Origin: Flavobacterium sp. LC2016-13
Lineage (GTDB): Bacteria > Bacteroidota > Bacteroidia > Flavobacteriales > Flavobacteriaceae
Length of the DNA: 64,000 bases
Assembly: GCF_009707955.1 (NCBI RefSeq)
Contig: NZ_WMDQ01000002.1
Location: forward strand, 372,001 to 436,000
Direction of reading: 5' to 3'
The notes below the pieces were generated by a model. It worked only from the letters and a program-made list of their open reading frames with translations, did no database searches and was not told the origin of the DNA. Below, one piece after another: positions 18,351 to 29,089 of the stretch. A program made the position numbers and the translations under genes. How positions within the stretch are numbered: the first letter of the stretch is position 1; every line of letters begins with the position of its first letter.

Positions 18351-18947
18351 ATGAACATAGATATAAAAAGTGCACACGGATTAATTCCTGCTATTATTCA
18401 GGATTCTGAAACAAAAAATGTTTTGATGCTGGGTTATATGAACGAAGAATCGCTTCAAAAAACAATCGAAACTCAAAAAGTAACTTTTTTTAGCCGTTCA
18501 AAACAAAGACTTTGGACAAAGGGCGAGGAGAGTGGCAACTTTTTGAATCTTGTCAATATTAAAAATGATTGTGATGGCGATACACTTTTAATTCAGGCAA
18601 AACCAGTAGGGCCAACTTGTCACACAGGTGCAGATACTTGTTGGCAGGAAGAAAATAAGGAAAATTACGGTTTCATTTCTGACTTAGAAAAAACAATTGC
18701 AACTCGTAGGGAAAATGCTGATTCTGAGAAAAGTTATGTAGCATCTTTATTCGAAAAAGGAATCAATAAAATTGCTCAAAAAGTAGGTGAAGAAGCTGTC
18801 GAAGTAGTTATTGAAGCAAAAGATAATAACGATGATCTATTCCTGAGCGAAAGTGCTGATTTATTATTTCATTACCTGATTTTATTGCAGGCAAAAGGTT
18901 TTAAACTGAATGATGTTGTAGAAGTTTTGAAGAAACGCCAGAAGTAG
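18351..18947 (+). CDS. hisI: bifunctional phosphoribosyl-AMP cyclohydrolase / phosphoribosyl-ATP pyrophosphatase
   Basis: 198 residues. The N-terminal HisI domain (about 1-105) shows LMLGYMN, FFSRSKQRLWTKGE and the metal-binding DCDGD plus GPTCHTGADTCW cysteines. The C-terminal HisE domain (about 108-198) has the helical MazG-like fold with KVGEEAVEVVIEA. It carries out steps two and three of the pathway. Last gene of the operon; the pathway set G-D-C-B-H-A-F-IE is then complete. Confidence 0.97.
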   Translation: MNIDIKSAHGLIPAIIQDSETKNVLMLGYMNEESLQKTIETQKVTFFSRSKQRLWTKGEESGNFLNLVNIKNDCDGDTLLIQAKPVGPTCHTGADTCWQEENKENYGFISDLEKTIATRRENADSEKSYVASLFEKGINKIAQKVGEEAVEVVIEAKDNNDDLFLSESADLLFHYLILLQAKGFKLNDVVEVLKKRQK

Positions 18948-19025
18948 TTTTTTTGGTTAATCGTTTAATTGTTTAAGTGTTTATTTGGTTAATCGTTTAA
19001 ACGTTTATTAGTTAATCGATACTTT

Positions 19026-19106
19026 GTGTCATTTCGACGAAGAAGAAATCACATCCAGAGAGCAACGTACTGCAATTCCGTTATGTGATTTCTCTTTGTT
19101 CGAAAT
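19026..19106. repeat. 86-bp palindromic intergenic element, copy 2 (inverted)
   Basis: Left arm GTGTCATTTCGACGAAGAAG... (19026-19054) and a shorter, diverged right arm (19083-19106). The loop, read on the other strand, ends in ACGTTGCTCTCTGG, as in the copy at 6169-6254, so the two copies lie in opposite orientations. It lies between convergent hisI and the bestrophin gene and may also help termination. Confidence 0.8.
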
Positions 19107-19142
19107 AAAATAATTTATAAAATTTGATTTTCTAAATAATTA

Positions 19143-20006
19143 TCAAATCAATTCTTCAACATGTTTTTTGATATTTTCTGAGATTTTTTTGGTTGGTAAA
19201 TCGTTTTCATCATCACCAAACGGATCTTCTATTTCTTCGGCAATAAGTTCTAAACTTGCCAATACATAAAAAATAAAAACAACTACAGGCGCTACTAAAT
19301 ATCCTAAACTCACAGAATATCCAAATGGCAAAGTCATTGTATAGAAAAATATAAATTTTTTGATGAAAGCACTGTAAGAATAGGGAATAGGTGTGTTTTT
19401 TATTCTCTCGCAAGCACCGCAAATATCTGTAAACGATTGTAATTCCTCGTTTAAAATTCGAAGTTGATCTCCAGTGATTTTTTTTGTTTCGTAAAGATCA
19501 TTAATCTTATGAAACATCATTCTTTTTACCTGATTAGGTTTGTGTTTATGATGGTCAATTTCCAGATCTACATCTTCAAAAAGCTGTTTGCTAATGTCAG
19601 CATCTTTTAAATGTTTATGCAGAATATCTGCATATAGCGGAATGAATTTTCTAAAAAACTTTCTGTCATTTTCATCTTTCAGCATTGCCGAAAGTTTAAT
19701 AGCAAGGTTTCGGCTATTATTTACAAGTCCGCCCCATAATTTACGGCCTTCCCACCAGCGGTCGTAGGCAGTATTGGTTCTGAAAACAAGCAATAATGAA
19801 ATTACAAAACCTAACATTCCGTGCATAATTGGAATATTATGAATATAATCGTTTTTTCCAATTTTAAAATATTCAACTTCCAGATAACCTACTGCTGCAG
19901 CATAAATTCCGATAGCCAGCATGATTGGAAATAATTTTCTAACGGTGTCTGATTTATGAAAATGAAAGATAAAAGAGAACCAGTCTTTGGTATTGTATGA
20001 AATCAT
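19143..20006 (-). CDS. bestrophin-family (UPF0187) membrane channel
   Basis: 287 residues. Two N-terminal helices (about 24-42 and 60-80) and two further hydrophobic segments near 220-255 match the bestrophin layout, together with the conserved FRTNTAYDRWWEGRKLWG and a C-terminal acidic EIEDPFGDDENDLP calcium-clasp-like motif. Bacterial homologues form pentameric ion channels of the inner membrane. Downstream of the TolC gene by 27 bases, so possibly read through from the efflux operon. Confidence 0.9.
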   Translation of the reverse strand: MISYNTKDWFSFIFHFHKSDTVRKLFPIMLAIGIYAAAVGYLEVEYFKIGKNDYIHNIPIMHGMLGFVISLLLVFRTNTAYDRWWEGRKLWGGLVNNSRNLAIKLSAMLKDENDRKFFRKFIPLYADILHKHLKDADISKQLFEDVDLEIDHHKHKPNQVKRMMFHKINDLYETKKITGDQLRILNEELQSFTDICGACERIKNTPIPYSYSAFIKKFIFFYTMTLPFGYSVSLGYLVAPVVVFIFYVLASLELIAEEIEDPFGDDENDLPTKKISENIKKHVEELI

Positions 20007-20033
20007 TTAAGTTTGTTTTGAAACAAATTTAAA

Positions 20034-21344
20034 TTAAAAATTAATATTTCCTGCTAATTCTTTCAATGCAATTTCAGATAATTTTGCCTCATATTGAGCA
20101 TTACTGTAACGCACTTTTGCGTTTACATAATTAAGCTGAGCCGTTCTGAAATCAATAGTTGTGATCGTTCCAATTCTGAATTTATCCAACGTAATTTGAA
20201 GATTTTGTTTTGCAATTGCTTCGTTATCTTCTTCCAGATCAATCAATTCAAGATTCGTTAAATACGTTTGAAAAGCAGTACTCAATTGCGTGTTCAAAAT
20301 CATATTTTGTTGTTCGATTGCAATTTGAGAGTTTTCAATTTGAAGTTTGGCTACTTTCTCGTTTCGATGCTGGTTAAAACCATCAAATACATTTACTGAA
20401 GCTGTAAAACCATACGTTAAACCTCTTGCAGAAGACTGACTTGTAAATCCTAAACTAGATTGGCTTTCGGCAAAATTATATCCTGAATTTAAAGTTACGA
20501 TTGGATAACGATTTGCTCTAACCTGTTTAAGCTGCAATTCTGCGATACGTTTATTGATGATTTGAGATTCTAATGCCGGATTTTGTTTTTGTGCTAAATC
20601 TATCAAATTAGCCAAAACTAAAGTATTATCTACAGTAACTAAATCAGTTACTTTAAAATCGATTTTTGGATCACGTGCTAAATATTGATTCAGTAAAATT
20701 TTGGCATTCGCATAAGATTCTTTTTGTCTTAACAAAGCAACCTGATCTGAATTTAAATCAACCTGAGCGTTTAAAACCTCTAATTTTGAAGCTTTTCCGA
20801 TACTGAAACGATTCTGAGCCAGTGTTAATCTTTGTTTAGAAATTACAATTGTAGTGTCTAAAGCTGCCAATTGGTGTTGCTGTTGCACTAAATCATAATA
20901 AGAAGAATTTACCTGACCAATTTTTACCAGAACAGTTCTCTTTAATTCAGAATCGCCTAATTTTTGAAGTTCTTTTAACTGATCTAATTTGGCAAACATT
21001 TTCATTCCGTCAAAAACCGTCCAGCCAAGATTAACCCCGTAATTTAAGGAGTTATTTTTAGCATTGTTCAATGATGTCGAAGTACCGTCCTGACGTGTTT
21101 GAGATGAATTCTGAATGCTATTATTGTCTGTTACCGAAGCCGTTGCAATTGGCAGCATTCCGGCATTTCCAATAGTAACATTAGTTTCGCTGATTAGGGT
21201 ATTATTTTTGGCAATCCTAATTTCAAAATTATTTTCAAGTGCTATTTTCATAGCATCTTCAATATTCAGAACTTCCTGTGCATTTATTTTAGTAATGCAA
21301 AAGAAGCATATTAGTAAACTGCGGAACAAAATTGTAGTATTCAT
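20034..21344 (-). CDS. TolC-family outer-membrane efflux protein
   Basis: 436 residues with a signal peptide (cleavage after INAQ) and two homologous long helical repeats with strands, the TolC duplicated architecture. Typical segments are GLNLGWTVFDG-like and FTASVNVFDGF. It forms the outer-membrane duct for the RND pump encoded just upstream (68 bases away). Third gene in the order adaptor, permease, outer-membrane protein. Confidence 0.95.
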   Translation of the reverse strand: MNTTILFRSLLICFFCITKINAQEVLNIEDAMKIALENNFEIRIAKNNTLISETNVTIGNAGMLPIATASVTDNNSIQNSSQTRQDGTSTSLNNAKNNSLNYGVNLGWTVFDGMKMFAKLDQLKELQKLGDSELKRTVLVKIGQVNSSYYDLVQQQHQLAALDTTIVISKQRLTLAQNRFSIGKASKLEVLNAQVDLNSDQVALLRQKESYANAKILLNQYLARDPKIDFKVTDLVTVDNTLVLANLIDLAQKQNPALESQIINKRIAELQLKQVRANRYPIVTLNSGYNFAESQSSLGFTSQSSARGLTYGFTASVNVFDGFNQHRNEKVAKLQIENSQIAIEQQNMILNTQLSTAFQTYLTNLELIDLEEDNEAIAKQNLQITLDKFRIGTITTIDFRTAQLNYVNAKVRYSNAQYEAKLSEIALKELAGNINF

Positions 21345-21412
21345 ATTTTGATTTCTTTTGCCAAAAATTCACGAATTTTATTGAATTAATTCGTGAATTC
21401 CAGGCTAATAAA

Positions 21413-24508
<3,096 letters not shown>

Positions 24509-24588
24509 TATGATTTTAGATTGCTGACTTTAGAGTTCAGATTTTAGATTTTTCAAACTTTTGACTTTAAGACTTTCGACTTTAAGAC

Positions 24589-25650
24589 TTATTTCTTTAC
24601 TTTAACTTTTATCGGGGCTTCGTTTTTTAATGACATTACGCCACTTGTAATCAAGGTGTCTCCGGCTTTTAATCCTGATAAAATCAAAATAGAAGAATCT
24701 GTTCTTGTTGTAGCATCTACCATAATTTCTTTGGCTTTGCCCATATTTGTAACATATACTTTTTTACCGTCTTGCACAGGAACAATCGCTTCTGTAGGAA
24801 CTACGATAGCATCTTTAATAATGTTTAATGGCAATTTTACATCTGCAAACGTTCCCGGAAAAAGTTTTCCGTCGATGTTATCTGCAATGGCGCGAATTTT
24901 TAAGGTACGGGTTGCAACCTCAATTTCCGGTTCAATAGCGTAAATTTTTGCAGTGTAAATTTTATCTGATCCAGAAACAGAAAAATCGATTATAGAACCT
25001 GATTTTACTTCTGCAGCATATTTTTCAGGAATAGAAAATGTTATTTTTAATTTTCCGGTATTTACCAGTTTTGCTACTACAACAGTTGGCGTAATATAAG
25101 TTCCCGGTGAAATAGAACGTAAACCAATTTTTCCTGAAAATGGAGCTTTTACAGCTGTTTTTGCAATTTGGGCTCTTATCAATTGGCTTTGCGCTTTCAT
25201 CGAAGCATAATCAGCATTGGCAACATCAAATTCTTCCTGACTAATGGCTTCTTTTTGCAAAAGTAATTTGGCTCTTCTTTCGTTTTCTCCAGCCAAACCT
25301 TCTTTGGTAACGGCTTGTCTTAGTTGTGCTTTTAATTCAATATCATTTACTTTAAAAAGTACCTGACCTTTATTTACATACGTTCCTTCAGTAAAATAAA
25401 TACCTTCTACAATTCCCGAAACTTCACTGTGAATTTCTATTTGCTCATTTGCTTCAATAGAACCTGATAATGATAAATTATTATCAAAAGTTGTAGTTTT
25501 AACTACTATTCCTGTAACAGTTGTTGGTTTGTCTTTATCGCCAGATTTTTTAGATTCGTCGTTTTTACTTTTGTTAGATACAACTCTGTAAGCGATGAAC
25601 CCTCCGAGTACTATAATTATAAGGGCGTAAATAAGGTTTTTTACTTTCAT
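24589..25650 (-). CDS. RND periplasmic adaptor (membrane fusion protein)
   Basis: 353 residues. N-terminal membrane anchor (about 6-22), then a lipoyl-like half (SGSIEANEQIEIHSEVSGIVE), a short helical hairpin (about 110-165), the second lipoyl half, a beta-barrel domain and a membrane-proximal domain. It links the permease and the TolC protein. First gene of the efflux operon, with its own promoter 45 bases upstream. Confidence 0.95.
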   Translation of the reverse strand: MKVKNLIYALIIIVLGGFIAYRVVSNKSKNDESKKSGDKDKPTTVTGIVVKTTTFDNNLSLSGSIEANEQIEIHSEVSGIVEGIYFTEGTYVNKGQVLFKVNDIELKAQLRQAVTKEGLAGENERRAKLLLQKEAISQEEFDVANADYASMKAQSQLIRAQIAKTAVKAPFSGKIGLRSISPGTYITPTVVVAKLVNTGKLKITFSIPEKYAAEVKSGSIIDFSVSGSDKIYTAKIYAIEPEIEVATRTLKIRAIADNIDGKLFPGTFADVKLPLNIIKDAIVVPTEAIVPVQDGKKVYVTNMGKAKEIMVDATTRTDSSILILSGLKAGDTLITSGVMSLKNEAPIKVKVKK

Positions 25651-25694
25651 AAAATTGAGGTAAATGTATTTTTTTGGATATGTTTAGTAGCTCA

Positions 25695-25722
25695 CAAATT
25701 TAACTTTTTGTATCGAAACCAA
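25695..25722 (-). promoter_or_regulatory. promoter of the RND efflux operon
   Basis: On the minus strand: TTG (complement of 25720-25722), 17 bases, TAAATTTG (complement of 25695-25702). The start codon at 25650 follows 44 bases later. Confidence 0.7.
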
Positions 25723-26226
25723 AAGGCGTTAGCTTTTATTTAACACTTGGATCACGATAATTTCAAACAACTGTTTAATAGGCTTTTTTGCAAAACTTTT
25801 TGCAATTAGACACGCTTTTCGATGAAAGGTTTAATGTGATTTAGTTTTTTTTGAAATTAATTTTCAATCCCTGCAGTAATTTTTTGGTATTGATATTAAA
25901 ATCAGTTTGTTATTAATTGTAAAAGAAAAAACTAATTGAGAATATTTTTTTCTTTTGCGCCCAGTAAATACAAGGAGTGAGTTAAAAATTAATATTTTTT
26001 TTCTGATTTTGTCCGATTTTCTTTGCACTTTATCGATTTTATTCGTAACATTGATAAGCTTAAACAAAATGGTAGTTTTTTTGTGAGAATATTAATGTTT
26101 TCGGCGGTTAAGTGTTGAATTATGTAAGTTTTTATTTTATTTTAAGTTAAATATGTGCCTTGCTTGAATTAATAAATTAACAAGTGTTTAATATTGATTC
26201 AGTTTTATATCAAAAACTACCTATTT
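25723..26226. other. AT-rich spacer without a recognisable gene
   Basis: About 500 bases of strongly AT-rich DNA between divergent operons. A 67-codon minus-strand frame at 25864-26067 has low-complexity Lys/Ile composition and no start context, so it is not called. I see no palindrome or known RNA motif here. It may hold the promoter of the thioredoxin-fold gene, but no full consensus is visible. Confidence 0.5.
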
Positions 26227-26826
26227 ATGAGAAAAAAAATACTCGTTGGTTTATGGATCACATTATTGTTTTGCGCCATCTCATTTTTATTTTGGCAAAA
26301 TGAATTAAAATTCTCCTTACCTACGCCGGTTCCGGCCAATTATCATAATGTTGCTATGGGCAGCAGAATTGATTTAGGCAAATGCTGGTCAACGCACAAC
26401 AAACCAATTTTTATACATTTTTTTAATCCGGATTGTCCGTGTTCACGCTTCAATATTCCTCACGTAAGCGATTTAATTAAAAAATACGGCGACAAAATCA
26501 ATTTTAAAATTGTTGTTCTCAATAAACACAAGGATTTTACTATAGAAGAAATCCAGAAAAAGTTTGGCGCCAGTATTCCGGTGTATTTTGATGACGCAAT
26601 GGCAAAAAAATGTGGTGTTTTTTCTACTCCGCAAGCGGTACTTATTGACGCTTCTCAAAAATTATATTACCGCGGAAACTACAATAAAACAAGATATTGC
26701 ACCAATGCCGATAGTAATTATGCACAAATGGCAATAGATTCTTTGCTTAAACAAAACCAGCCCCCCTTATTTGATGCTTTAGCTCTTAGAGCTTATGGAT
26801 GTTCGTTACCAAAATGTACTAAATAA
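26227..26826 (+). CDS. membrane-anchored thioredoxin-fold protein
   Basis: 199 residues from the ATG at 26227 (MRKKILVGLW); an in-frame start 11 codons upstream would place extra residues before the anchor and is less likely. One N-terminal TM (5-23). A thioredoxin-like domain follows with redox motif C70-P-C72 in NPDCPCSRF and a cis-proline context STPQ (P135). The C-terminus carries two further cysteines, C192 and C197, in YGCSLPKC, plus C53, C129 and C158. Likely an extracytoplasmic thiol oxidoreductase or redox sensor. First gene of a four-gene cluster with sensory-type proteins. Confidence 0.75.
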   Translation: MRKKILVGLWITLLFCAISFLFWQNELKFSLPTPVPANYHNVAMGSRIDLGKCWSTHNKPIFIHFFNPDCPCSRFNIPHVSDLIKKYGDKINFKIVVLNKHKDFTIEEIQKKFGASIPVYFDDAMAKKCGVFSTPQAVLIDASQKLYYRGNYNKTRYCTNADSNYAQMAIDSLLKQNQPPLFDALALRAYGCSLPKCTK

Positions 26827-26856
26827 ATCTAACCCTTAACCTAAATTACAAACATT

Positions 26857-27711
26857 ATGAAAACAAAAGCCAGTTTAAATGAGCAGGACTATCTGCACAG
26901 TTTTATGTCGACAATGACGCAAAAATCGGACACTATTATTAACTATGTTCTTGCCGCTTATTTTCTTCTCGGGATCGGACTTTCTTTTAAATACGATACT
27001 TTCGAGATTGGAGTAGGAGTTGGTACTTTAAATTTGTTAATGTATTACTCGGCTAAAATTTTACTTAAAAAATCAAATTTCTACCAGTATGTTTTGTCAG
27101 TTGTACTGGCGATTTTTATGGCGCAGTATATTTATCAGATGCATGGTTTATTCGAAATGCATTTCACGGTATTTATAGCAAGTACAATCCTGATTATTTA
27201 CCAAAACTGGAAATTGCAAATTCCACTAACGCTTTTGGTGGTTGTGCATCATGCAGGTTTGGCGTATTTGCAAAACTTTCTTTATCAGGATCCAAAAGGA
27301 TTACAAATTTATTTTTCACAAGTAAATTTTGATATCGAAACTTTACTTATTCACGTTGTATTAGCGGCTGTAGTATTTTTTATGAACGGCTACTGGGCGT
27401 ATTATTTTAAAGAACACAGCCAAAACCATATTTCTAAAATATCTGATGAATATGAATTAGAAAACATCAAATTAGCATCGGCTAAATACAGTTCACAGTC
27501 TGCTACTAAAGAGTATAATGATTTTGTACACAGAACTACTTTAGATTTAAAATTGCCTGTAAGTTCTGTTTTAAAATTAATTGATGTTTCTAAAGGACAT
27601 ACCGATAATGACAAACTACTGAGTTATCTGGAAATGATGAGAGAAAGTGCCAAAAAAATTGATGATTTAGTGAATGATATTCACGTAAAATCGACAAATA
27701 GCAAAAGCTAA
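26857..27711 (+). CDS. six-TM sensor-like membrane protein with degenerate DHp hairpin
   Basis: 284 residues. About six hydrophobic helices (roughly 27-45, 50-68, 76-94, 102-116, 120-140, 162-184) include MHGLFEMHF, resembling the membrane sensor modules found in some chemoreceptors and kinases. The tail (about 195-280) looks like a HisKA dimerisation hairpin: TTLDLKLPV at 227-235 aligns with the usual SHDLxxPL, but the His position is L229. Helix two (YLEMMRESAKKIDDLVNDI) is well kept. No ATPase domain follows. So it is probably a signalling scaffold or pseudokinase stub (inference). 30 bases after the thioredoxin-fold gene. Confidence 0.65.
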   Translation: MKTKASLNEQDYLHSFMSTMTQKSDTIINYVLAAYFLLGIGLSFKYDTFEIGVGVGTLNLLMYYSAKILLKKSNFYQYVLSVVLAIFMAQYIYQMHGLFEMHFTVFIASTILIIYQNWKLQIPLTLLVVVHHAGLAYLQNFLYQDPKGLQIYFSQVNFDIETLLIHVVLAAVVFFMNGYWAYYFKEHSQNHISKISDEYELENIKLASAKYSSQSATKEYNDFVHRTTLDLKLPVSSVLKLIDVSKGHTDNDKLLSYLEMMRESAKKIDDLVNDIHVKSTNSKS

Positions 27712-27756
27712 AAGCTGATGTTATACCAAAATCAATTATAAACTTAATCTCATTTT

Positions 27757-28101
27757 ATGTCTAAACATGATTTTGAATCAGCAAACACCAAGCTGATTAT
27801 TTTAAGAAGGTCTTTTGATGTTTTTCTGAAAAATAACGCCGCGCTGGATTCCTTTGAAAGAATCGAATCACAAACCGAATTTGGAAAAGTGGTTACTGAA
27901 ATTTTTAATGATAACAAGGATAATCCCAACGCTAAAAATTTAGATTTTCAATACAAAAAACTCATTCAGATCGCCAACGATATTCACCATCTAAAATCAG
28001 TAAATGACAATACTTTACCTGATTGGTTAGAAGATGAATTAGAAGCGGTTTTCAAGAAAATAAAAGACTTATTAGCGATTTTAGAAAAAGAACTTCATTA
28101 G
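27757..28101 (+). CDS. small helical protein of unknown function
   Basis: 114 residues, acidic and predicted almost entirely helical, with no signal peptide, membrane segment or recognised motif. It contains many Asp/Glu/Lys heptad-like stretches (for example residues 85-112). Lies 45 bases after the degenerate DHp protein and 50 bases before the PAS protein on the same strand, so it probably belongs to the same signalling unit. It lacks the conserved His context of an Hpt domain. Confidence 0.7.
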   Translation: MSKHDFESANTKLIILRRSFDVFLKNNAALDSFERIESQTEFGKVVTEIFNDNKDNPNAKNLDFQYKKLIQIANDIHHLKSVNDNTLPDWLEDELEAVFKKIKDLLAILEKELH

Positions 28102-28151
28102 CATAATACTTTAGAAATGTAATTACATCATTAATTTAAAATACAAGATTT

Positions 28152-28754
28152 ATGGATACCAGAATTACCCGCCCGAACCCATCTGACAGAGAAGTTGATT
28201 GGATTAAAACTAAGGTATTACTCAGCAAAACAGACACAAAAGGAACGATTTTATATGCCAATGAAGCTTTTATTGATGTTTCCGGTTATGATGAATTTGA
28301 GTTGATCGGACAGCCGCACAACGTTATTCGTCATCCGGATATGCCAAAAGTAATTTTTAAGTTTTTATGGGACAGTATTAAATCGAACGAAAATATTCAT
28401 GCAATTATCAAAAACATGTCTAAAACAGGCCGATATTATTGGGTAATCACCGATTTTAAAATTATAGCCGATACAGATGGGGAAATTGTAGGGTATTTTG
28501 GAACCAGAAAATCTGTTCCTGAAGACATTATTGTAAAATTTATTGAACCTCTGTATAAAAAACTACTTCACATTGAGGAAGTTAGCGGAATAGGGGCTTC
28601 AGAAGATTATTTGGTTGGTTTTTTAGAAGAACGAAAGAAAACCTATATGGAATATGTGGATCATCTTGTGGCAACAGGAAAAGATGATAAAAACAAAGTA
28701 AGTAAAGGTTTTTTTAACGGTTTCTTCGAAAAGAAAAACAATACTAAAAAGTGA
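28152..28754 (+). CDS. stand-alone Aer-like PAS-domain protein
   Basis: 200 residues. A PAS domain spans about 15-125 with the signature seen in Aer-type aerotaxis receptors: NEAFIDVSGY, then IGQPHNVIRHPDMP (52-65), FLWDSIK, and YYWV (95-98). In Aer this PAS subclass binds FAD and senses redox state. Here it is not fused to HAMP or a chemoreceptor signalling domain; a helical segment and a basic C-terminal tail follow. Soluble, last gene of the cluster; a 7-bp tandem repeat starts just after it. FAD binding is inferred from similarity only. Confidence 0.85.
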   Translation: MDTRITRPNPSDREVDWIKTKVLLSKTDTKGTILYANEAFIDVSGYDEFELIGQPHNVIRHPDMPKVIFKFLWDSIKSNENIHAIIKNMSKTGRYYWVITDFKIIADTDGEIVGYFGTRKSVPEDIIVKFIEPLYKKLLHIEEVSGIGASEDYLVGFLEERKKTYMEYVDHLVATGKDDKNKVSKGFFNGFFEKKNNTKK

Positions 28755-28763
28755 AAATAGAGT

Positions 28764-28840
28764 AGAATAAAGAATAAAGAATAAAGAATAAAGAATAAAG
28801 AATAAAGAATAAAGAATAAAGAATAAAGAATAAAGAATAA
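28764..28840. repeat. tandem repeat, 11 copies of AGAATAA
   Basis: Eleven uninterrupted 7-bp units (77 bp) begin 10 bases after the PAS gene stop. No copy diverges, suggesting recent expansion or slippage. Similar AATAAAG words occur in other spacers of the window, but only here as a perfect array. Confidence 0.95.
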
Positions 28841-29089
28841 AGAGTGGAAATATAACTATATGCTTCATTTATAACTAAAATATTCAACTTAAAATTTGCA
28901 CCCCAACAAATCTAAATCAACTTTACCTTAACGGTAATTGAATATTTTTAAACTTTGAAGTATATAGTTTTTTTTGAAATTAAAAATCTGGAATTAAAAC
29001 CCCGAGACAAAACCTCAGAACCATAGTAGCTTAGAGACTTAACAACTTAAAAGAAACCTTTGTCCCTCAGAACCTTTGTCCCTCAGAAC
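28841..29089. other. spacer between PAS gene and recG
   Basis: Non-coding AT-rich DNA. At 29055-29086 it contains two exact tandem copies of the 16-mer AACCTTTGTCCCTCAG, preceded by related words (CCTCAGAACCATAGTAGC). No promoter consensus or hairpin terminator for recG was seen. Confidence 0.6.

Noticed and set aside
25864..26067. 67-codon minus-strand frame in the spacer upstream of the thioredoxin-fold gene
   Set aside because: Low-complexity Lys/Ile-rich composition, no promoter, no recognisable motif.
28764..28840. Possible CRISPR array
   Set aside because: 7-bp units without spacers and no cas genes anywhere in the window; simple tandem repeat.
28623..28868. 81-codon minus-strand frame with repeated LFFILYS units
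   Set aside because: It is merely the translation of the AGAATAA tandem array read on the other strand (7-bp unit times three gives a 7-residue period); no independent support.
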